From assembly GCA_947069175.1 (NCBI GenBank), contig CAMTDV010000030.1, positions 95,814,411 to 95,878,410 on the forward strand: a stretch of 64,000 bases of DNA, in the 5' to 3' direction. The stretch comes from Scalesia atractyloides (Eukaryota; Streptophyta; Magnoliopsida; Asterales; Asteraceae). A program made the position numbers and the translations under genes. Below the pieces are notes generated by a model. That model was given only the letters and a program-made list of their open reading frames with translations. It was not told the origin of the DNA and ran no database searches. Shown piece by piece: positions 54,701 to 64,000 of the stretch (its first letter is position 1; each line of letters begins with the position of its first letter).

Positions 54701-57700
54701 GTCATCAAGGTGTGGATGTCAATCCTGGCTTGACAATTTCATCCCCAAATTGTGGTTTATTGAACGTATCAAGATATAATCTCGAATCGTCAATAAGAGT
54801 CCACTAGATTATGAAATGAAACTCTCATCAAGATATGGATATCACTCCTGACTTGATGGTGAATTTCGTGCGAAATAACATGTAAAACAGATTGAAACTC
54901 GTCACCAATGGCGGGAATCACCCCTGTATTGATGAGTTATTTCGATTGTGGAACAAGAATATACTCAAAAGCGTGTGTTGTGTTTCATGTCTTAGGAAAG
55001 ACATATTGTAAGTTTTAGGATCAAAAGGGGGAGAAGCATGATAGAAAGAATAACTTTTTAGACAAGTATCACAAATGGTCAATGGTATGGTACTTAAACT
55101 ATAGACTAGGTCGAACATGAGAATTCTACCTAATTCCCTATAGTTATGGCTCTGATACCAATCTGTCACACCCCAACCGATGGCGGAAACATCAGGATGA
55201 GACGAACAAATTGCTCAAAACTTCATAACGCTATGTGACAATATAGATTAAATTCAAATTTCATTCAAGACTAAATTGTCATACAAAAATTCCAAATAAT
55301 AGTCAACAATTGTTTCAAAACGACATAACATCAAAATAGATAAATTAATATAGGTGTGTATCTAAGTCCACCTAAATCTTGTTTCATCTTGTAACATCAC
55401 CTCATCAATCAACCTGCAACATGTATTAAAATATATCAACAAAAAGTTGGCGAGCATACAAGTTTTGTTACACAGCATAATATAGAATAAATTTGTTTAA
55501 AGTCTCATATCCAACATGAACCATAATATGCAAGTTTACTAGCATGCCGAAACGGTGTACTATATGTTCAAACCCAAGAATCCAACGCGTTAAAATAGCC
55601 TATCCCAATAGAGTAGCGGGAGGTTAACATGTTTAACTTAACAATACCCCAAGTTTCGTGGGCGGTGCGTTAATCCTATAGCGCTATAATTGTTAAGGTA
55701 GGCTAGCAAAGTTAATGAGCATATATCGACACAAAAGTTTACATAACATACAAGTCTAACAAGCATCAAGTAGTTTCATGTTAAGCATGGATAGAGATTA
55801 AAATAGTTTAAGTGTCGTGTGATTTTGTATAATGTACATGTTGAACCCAAAGTGTAAAAAAAAGAAAAAAAGGGATCGAGTATGCTCACAGTTTTGCAAA
55901 GTTTCATTTGGTGATTCCGTGAAGAGTTGGAGGTTGGAGCTTCAAAGCTTCCTTTAAAACACTTAGTGTTTTATTTTAGAACTCTTAGAGTTCTCTTCCT
56001 TGCTTGGAAGATTTGAGAGAAGTAGAGAGGTTGAGAGAAGAATGGTTGGAACACTTAGTATCCTTTTAGAATTCTTAAAATTCTTGATTTAGAGATATTG
56101 AGAGAATTAGAGAGATGGAGAGAAGAATGGTGTGAATAAAATGGTTGAAGGAGGTTGGTATTTATAGGTAGAGAACGTGGAAAATGGTGAAATATAATTG
56201 GTTAAAAAAGATGGAAGAGGATTGAAAAGATGATTGGTGGAGAAAGGAGATGGAAAATGGTGAAATATGATTGGTTAAAAAAGGTGGAAGATGATTGAAA
56301 AGATGATTGGTGGAGAAAGGAGTTGGAAAGTGGTGAAATATGATTGGTTAAAGAAGGTGAAAGAGGATTGATGAGGTGGAAAGATGATTGGTATATTTCT
56401 TGGTATTTCTTGAGTATATATTATGTAATGAGTATATATAAAAAAAGTATAAAAGTATAATTCAAGTATTGAGGATGTGCGTATAAGTATTTATACGTAT
56501 AATTGTGTCGGTTTGCGTATAAATACGTATTTAAATGGTCGGTTGTGTGAATAAAAAAATATGTATAAAATATGAATTTTATTATGATTAATGCCTCGAG
56601 TTGTGAGATTGAAATTAAAATACGAATGTAAGGTTTCTAAAATTAGAATACGGATACGAACATTTTTAAAATAGAAATACGAAGATACGAGGCGTTACAC
56701 GATAAACGAATAACAATTAATAATATATATATATATTTTACATATACACTTACACATATATTTTTATTATGTTTTACGCCCCGAATTATGATACAAATAT
56801 TTATTTTCTAAAATAAGGATGCGAAAAAGCGAGGCGTTACAACACATGAATCCAAGTTTTATCCTCCACACACGAGTCTAAGTTTTATCCTCCACACATA
56901 AGTCCAAGTTTTATCCTCCACACATTGGTCCAAGTTTTATGGATTTTGTTGGGTCCGAGTTTGTAAGGGGATGCCTTGTCCGAGTTTAATAGGTGGGGGT
57001 TTGGTTCGAGTTTGTTAAATGTTGCATGAAAAACACCTAACATGCCATTGTGTGCTACTGTATGTATGCTCAGTCTTGTATGATGAAATCTGTAAACGAT
57101 AATCACAAAGGACCCTGTTGTTTGGACACTTAGGGTATTGCAAACCCTACTTGAAAATATATACTTACATGTAACGTAAACTAGGTCGCTTGTAACGGAC
57201 CTAACACTGATTTAACGCATAAAGACACGATATCATTTACCGAGCAAACTGAGGTGAGTTCATTGCTCTTTTACAAGCATGCGTCTGGTGGGGACAATCA
57301 AACAAACTAATATCCCTGGAGTGGATACTTTGCAAACTTTTATCCCTGGAGGGGATGACTACTATCCCTTGGAGGAATACTATGTTATATCTGTTTTGTT
57401 TAATTTCGATGTTAGTTAATAAACTCAAATCTATCACGGAAAGTCCCTACTTACATACCGAACTAGTTGCCTGGAGGGCAACGGGGTATTAGTTGATAGC
57501 GCTATTAGGTTAGACAACCTTAACACCGTACATGGGAGGACGGGCGTGAACTAATGACCTTAAACTTGTTGATCAATGGTGATAGACATTGATGAGGACA
57601 CCAAACAGAATAGTCAATCAGTACCGAGTTTATTATTCGTAACATGTCTTTAAACTAAACACCAAACTTGTTTTCGTCAAACAAAACTGTGAACTCGCCG

Positions 57701-60700
57701 GCTTAATCGCTGATACACTTTTTCTACATGCTTGCAGGTTGTTTGATGATTCATGCATGAAAACTTGCAGTCTGGGGAGCTTGAAGTGTCATGGGGCGTA
57801 CTACTAGATAGCAAACGTTATTACTTTACGTTTTAAAACATTTTGTCTACAATTGTTTGAATTGCTTCCGCTGACTATGTACTATGTTGAAACGTTTAAT
57901 TTGGAAATCACTATTCATGTTGGACATGATGTTTTGTTTTATATTATTTATTACAATTAGTTTGACATGATTAGTGGCTGGATCCTGGTACGTCACACGC
58001 CTCGCGGTAAAACTCCGTGTGTGGAAATTTGGGGGCGTGACACTAAATTTCCGAGTTAATGCGTTGTAACATGCGTGTGTGGTTCATCGTTTTTTTGTCT
58101 ATTTTTCACATTTGACAGGTCTGTCGTAACGTGTCCATTTCTCCACGTTTGACAAATTCGCCGCAACGGGCGGGTCATAGATCGACTTAATTATTCTCTA
58201 CGTTTTACGTTTTTGTCTAACTTTTTTTTGCATTAACACACCGTAATAAGTGTGCGTAGCTCAACGATTATACCACTGCTTTTGTTCGATGTAAATTTTT
58301 CAATTTATCTATTTTATTCTTACGAGTTGTCTACGTTTCGGTATAAATTCGAGTTGTTCTACCACACAAACTTTTTTTGGAAATGAGCCAGGTCAAATAT
58401 AATATTTTTCATGCTTATTTTATGTTTTTTTTTTGTAAATTTTATTTCGAACCAAGTGGAGTCAAATTGTGGTTTCTTTTTTTAATCCTTTTTAAAAGCT
58501 ATAATTGATCCCCTTTTGATTACAGATGTCAATTTTTCCTTCATATCCGTTATGTTTTCTATGTATGAGTCGGGACACATATAATATGTTATGATTGTAC
58601 GACATGAATTCAATTTACTTTACTTTTTGATCCAATCGCAATGCTTATACAAGTTACATTGAGTTCAATCAGATACGCCGAGACGCGTGTTTTCATATGA
58701 TTAATGCATCACATAAAGTTTGGACTAATCCATTCAATGTCTACGATGTACCCGCATCGCAACCTTATTGCTAGGTAATATATAAAAGGAAATATACATT
58801 TAATAATTTTAAATGTTTTGATGTAACTTGGCAAGTTTTATGATTTATATATATATAAATTAAACAAAAATAATAATAATGATAATTTTAAATATAATGG
58901 GAAGAATATTATTTTATGAAACCAAAAAGCATAGCTTTGTTATGAACTTAAAAAATGTACATGTTAAAACATTTCTATAAAGTCTATAATGTAGTGAATA
59001 TATCGTTTGGAAGAATGATTTTTTTTCATTCTTTGACACATTAAGTCATGTAAAAAAAGGTTAACGAATGAAGACTTATGAGATTAGTGTTGGATAACAA
59101 GATATTGTAAAACTATGTGAACAAACAATACTTGAAATGTGATTTTTTATAATTGGATCATTTGTCAAACATTTAATAAAATATTTGTTTAATCTGAAGA
59201 TATATAATATGCATAAAAAATCACCTAACAACAAAAAAAGAATTGTGCCATGTTTAATGCCATATATGTAATAACTATATTATTCGGTATCTAATAAAAT
59301 AATATATAAAAGATTAATGTGAACTTCAATTTTTGTTTTAACCATACACAACATAGTAAAAAACTAAAAATACAATTAAGCTACTGATACATGTGGTTTT
59401 AGTTAACAAAATGTGAAATCCAATTTAAGGACGTGTTTCATTGTGGAAGATCCGTGTCTTTTAAGCTTTAGGCTATACGGTACGGGGTGTTTTTGCTATG
59501 TCATCTTAACCAAATTTCATCACTACATCCCCCCCCCCAACTCCAACCATCCCGCGACCGTCATTGGGGGGCACTATTCAAGCGTCGCCCATTGCAATGG
59601 CAAACGACCACGAGCAGGTTTGTGTTGACCATGTGAGTTGTTGTTGACATTTGATTGAAGAAGAAAATGGTGAAAAATATAGAGGTCGTTTGTTTTAAAA
59701 CGGAGACTTGCAAGTTATTTCAAAATGAAGGAGAAGGATGTGTCTAGGGTTTTAAATTTGAGCTTGATTTTAAAAATAAGTTTAATATATAGATGGGCCA
59801 ATTGTAAACTAATATTACTTTTACTTAGTTAAAAACTTTTTACTTGTGTAATTTTATTCTAAATTTTAATATTTCCAAATTTTATTTGTTGAATAACTTA
59901 AATTTATTAAGTTTTATATAAAAAAATTGGATTAAATGTTAATTGAAACCAAATTAAATAAATAATTGTATAATTATTAAGGGAACTTCATTCCATACCA
60001 TTAGCTTTATTCGAAAAAGACAATTGAGCCCCTTATGCTATGCAGGCCTACACATCGGTAATGTGTCACAATTAGACTACGGGGTGTGGGGCTCGTCCCC
60101 GGACCGGCGAACTTCGTCCACACCGCCCCTCCGGGTCGGCGCGTTGCCAACATCGGCCTCCAGCTGCCTGCGATGCTCCCTTTTCTTCTTTATACTACAC
60201 ATATATAGGGATGAGCTCGGTACCGTCCGGTACCGAAAGAACCGGTACTGAAATTCCCCTAAAGTGGGTACCGGTACCGGTACCGAATATACCCGGTTCG
60301 GTACGGTTCGGTACCGATATTTGAGGGAAAAAACCGGTAAATACCGATACCGAACCGGTAACGAAAAATGCCAAAAGTCGGTACCGAATCGATACCGAAA
60401 AAGTACCCGGTTCGGTAAATTCAGTACCGGTACCTAGGGGTGTGCACGACTCGATTCGGTTCGGTTATTAGCATTATCCGTAACCGTAACCGAAGTCATC
60501 GGTTAATCGGTTCGGTTAATTTGGTTAATTTGTCGGTTTTCGGTTCGGTTCAGTTAACGGTTAATAATCAATTCAAACAAGGGCTAAATTTTGTGCTTAG
60601 AAATACATGTAATGAAGGTATAAATGCATGAAATAGATGTATAAATACATGAAATGGGTGTATAAATAAATGAAATAGAGGTATAAATGCATGAAATGGA

Positions 60701-63700
60701 TGTGTAAATACATGAAATGGAGGCATAAGTAAATGAAATGAATGTATAAATAAATTAAATGGAGGTATTATTACATAAAATGAAAGTATAAAACATGAAA
60801 TAGAGGTATAAAAGCTAGACATATATACAAAAATCAATGGTTCGGTTCGGTTCGGTTAATTTCGGTTAACCGATGGTAAAAAAAATTATCCGTTAACCGA
60901 CTTTCGGTTGATTTTGTCGGTTTTCGGTTCGGTTTTGGTTAACGGTTCGGTTATTGCACACCCCTACCGGTACCAGTTCGGAAACGATTTGCTCATCCCT
61001 ACACATATATAGGCTCATTTCCGCATCTCAGATCCATCCCTTTAGACTTATCGCCACACCTGCTGCTTACGTGGACGTGAATGTTACCGGTCACACAATG
61101 CGTCGTCTGAAATCACTGGATAAGACCACGCGATCATCATGACCGTTCATTTGTGGGTCATAACGAGAAGACGAAGTCAAAGCACCACGTGGCAGAGCCC
61201 TGATTGACACGTCAACTCGTTTTCATATTTTCACACTTGTATACTTCGCATATGGTATTTTGGACCACCATCTTTATGACATGCAAATCAGCAATCTTTT
61301 TACTTTTTAGAAGGGATGTTTTTTTCTTATTTTAGAAAACACTTTTTTGTGAAAAAAAAAACATAAAAGTGAGTTTGGATTGTCAGGTTAGATTGATAAG
61401 TTTGACATAACCCATATCCCCCCACCCCCGAATTTTTCGCTAAGTAGTGTTATATATGTAGTTTTCGTATAGAAATTTATGGGTATATACGTTTTCACCC
61501 CCCCCCTCTCCCGGTTTTCGACAACAAGCTTCGCCACTGAATACAACCCGTATAATTTATTTACCTGAATGAGTGAGAAACAGGTTAAGATGTAATAAAT
61601 TGGTTGTAACCAAATTGTAAATATGATGATGGGTTCTGAAGGAGTTGTAATCAATGTTTGGTGGTTGATTTTAATTTAAACGGGTTGAAGGATGGATCTA
61701 TTTAATTAAACGTGGTAGGCATATCAATTCGAACACAACACACTTATTAAATAGGTATACATGACAAATAAAACCTGATTATTTTTATGTCATATTCATG
61801 TTGTGTTTCGAATGGTATCAGGAATTATCACCTCTAAAAGAGAGATTATCAATTTCGTAAATCATTTTCACGACGTAACTTTATTTGCCAAAACGCAATG
61901 CTGGATAAGATGGTTTTTTATTCACGAAGTAACTTTATTTATCAAAACGGCTATAATAAACAAGAGCAAAACGTTTTTTTGGCGACCGGAGACTAACAGC
62001 GTTATAGTTCTGTTAGTCAAGGTCCATTGAAGGCCAATATGTTAATAAATGGTATCACCAGTGAGATTTTTTGAAGTTGGGACCGTTGCTGGCCAAAGAA
62101 CAATAGTTGAGATTATTAAAATCCATTATTCTATAAAAAATATACATACTTCTTTGTCAAAATTATACAGACTTGCATCGAATTCCTTATAATCTCTTGG
62201 TTTGACATGTCAATTGCAATTTGTATCTCACACTAATAAAATGGTTAAGGTTGAAAACAGATATATTATAATCTGAAAACACCTAACAGGAAATAAAACT
62301 AGAAACTAGAAAATGCAAGGAAATTTTGATGAATAAAAAATTGTATATGATAACAGAGAATTAATAAATAAAATATATAAACATGATGTTAAAAATAGCT
62401 ACTAAACTACTACATCTTCCAACTTAAAACCCTAAATTCAATAAGGTTGTAGGAGAGCTACAGTTTGATTCCTTCTTCCTCACTTCAACCAACACATCCA
62501 AAAAAAAAAACAACAGTTATTTTCCAACAACAAAAAAATTAAAATAAAAGAAATAAACGTTGAACGACAACCCGTGGCTCCCGTCAGTTTTCTGAACGGT
62601 ATTTGACACCGGTTTGTCGACTTGGCCCGACAATCCATCTGAGTTGGCAAGTAATATTTGGGACACTGTTACGGCGGAGTGTTTTTCAGGCGTAATACAT
62701 GTACAAGCTGTTTGCAGCAGCACAAGCTATAGAGTTTTCACTAGGATGCCATGCCAGGTGGAGCAGCTTTGTTGTGAAATCGAATGAATTCCCGTTTGCA
62801 TCCGGGCTTTCTCCCCCTCCTACACAAATACCACTTCCTTTAGGTTGACCAAGTCAAACGTGCCAGTCCGGGTTGACCCGCAAACACTTTTTTTAAGAAA
62901 AAGCCATAATTAATGTGTCAATTATGATGATACTGTTACAACTAGTAAATTTCCCCTCGTTGAAACGTAAAGTAACGCAAATTTATAATTTATACTGTCT
63001 AATGAAAACGTATCCTATTTGGCCCGACTCGTTTCCAAACAAAATTTATGTCAAAACATAAACCAACTGAAAACGTACATAAAAATAAGCATGAAAATGT
63101 TTTATATTTGACCCGACTTAATTCCTAAAGAATTGACGTCGAAACGTAAGAAAGTAGAGTTTTTGTAAGTTAAAGGATGGTACCGCGTTGCGGCGGCGTC
63201 GAAACGTAAAGTAACTTGAATTTATACCGTCTAATGGAAACGTATTGTATTTGAAAACGTACATTTATGTCGAAACGTAGACCAATTGAAAACGTACATA
63301 TAAATATACGCGAAAACACATATATTTGACCCGACAAATTTACATTGAAACAAAAACCAACTTGAATTTATACCGACACGTACATATATACAAATAAGCA
63401 CTTAAAACTCGAGAGGGTCAAAATGACATTCTGTAGCTCCGATGTGATAGAGGCTACAGTAACCCAACTTGTTCTTTAATAATATTTAGTATTATTATTA
63501 TAATGATAATTTGATTCTTTGAATAAAGCGATTTGGGTTTTATACATTACTTTCAACATGGTCGACCCAATTTAGCTTTTTCTAGCTGACCCTTTTGAGA
63601 TAAAACACAACCCGAATCCACGCATTAGTAAGTGAACAGGTTAAAAATGCCACCTCTACACTGACTGTAAAGCAAAAAAAAAGATAAACAAAGCTGACCG

Positions 63701-64000
63701 CGTCTAACTGCACGGGTTATGCTGCTTAGAGATCTGGAGGGCCTTGAAGGTGTCTGCACTTGTCTCCTACAATTTTTGTTTGACAAAGTCTTCTTATCAA
63801 ATCACGTAGTTTATAGAAAGTAAATTAATTTTAACTAGTGGGTTAACACCTGCGCTCGGCAGCAGGTTCAAAACGTAAATAAAAATAAGCAAATCGCGAG
63901 AGTTAAAGTTGTTTGATGTTTTAGTTGAGGGGCTAAACATGTCATTTTTAAAGTTGAGGGGCTAAACATGTCATTATTAAAGTTGAGGGGCAAAAGTTGT

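Overview
The window is plant nuclear DNA: AT-rich, with spliced genes, GT-AG introns, a Dof transcription factor, an auxin-conjugate hydrolase and heavy transposon nesting. The LTR and MITE types resemble those of Asteraceae, but that is an impression, not a proof. It contains no bacterial-type operons, CRISPR arrays or rRNA genes.

Six host genes can be supported. In order they are: an OXIDATIVE STRESS 3-like gene (+, 3774-4326, 2 exons); an ILR1-like IAA-amino acid hydrolase (-, 7938-12005, 5 exons), which carries a one-base frameshift in exon 1; ribosomal protein eL28/RPL28 (-, 28663-30769, 3 exons); an RWDD1-type RWD-domain protein (+, 37154-40626, 10 coding exons); a short Dof zinc-finger gene (-, 43784-44281); and the last two exons of a PP2A B55 regulatory subunit (-, 62686-63766), whose 5' part lies beyond the window. 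They have unrelated functions and are spaced as ordinary independent plant genes.

Most of the rest is mobile DNA, and many insertions can be delimited to the base by target-site duplications (TSDs). 13195-19660 holds a roughly 1-kb tandem duplication whose first copy was hit by a 5'-truncated LINE (9-bp TSD) and then by a 2.25-kb decayed hAT transposon (8-bp TSD). 31153-35483 is a hAT MITE that landed in the A box of a SINE; the MITE was hit by a solo LTR, which was hit by a second solo LTR. 44704-58042 is a solo LTR (TSD ctaaa) containing a second LTR-element complex (TSD acaca), which contains a third LTR element with a gag gene; the pile starts about 420 bp upstream of the Dof start codon. 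60206-61001 is one hAT MITE inside another. MULE-type fold-back MITEs sit in introns of the ILR1-like and RWDD1-like genes.

The most unusual structure is inside the 2.6-kb LTRs at 31736-34312 and 46296-48905. Each holds a regular array (period about 170 bp; 3 units in one LTR, 4 in the other) of tRNA-like modules with A-box- and B-box-like sequences, several followed by T-runs, plus one tRNA-Ser-like module in the opposite orientation. This looks like a set of RNA polymerase III promoters built into an LTR retrotransposon.
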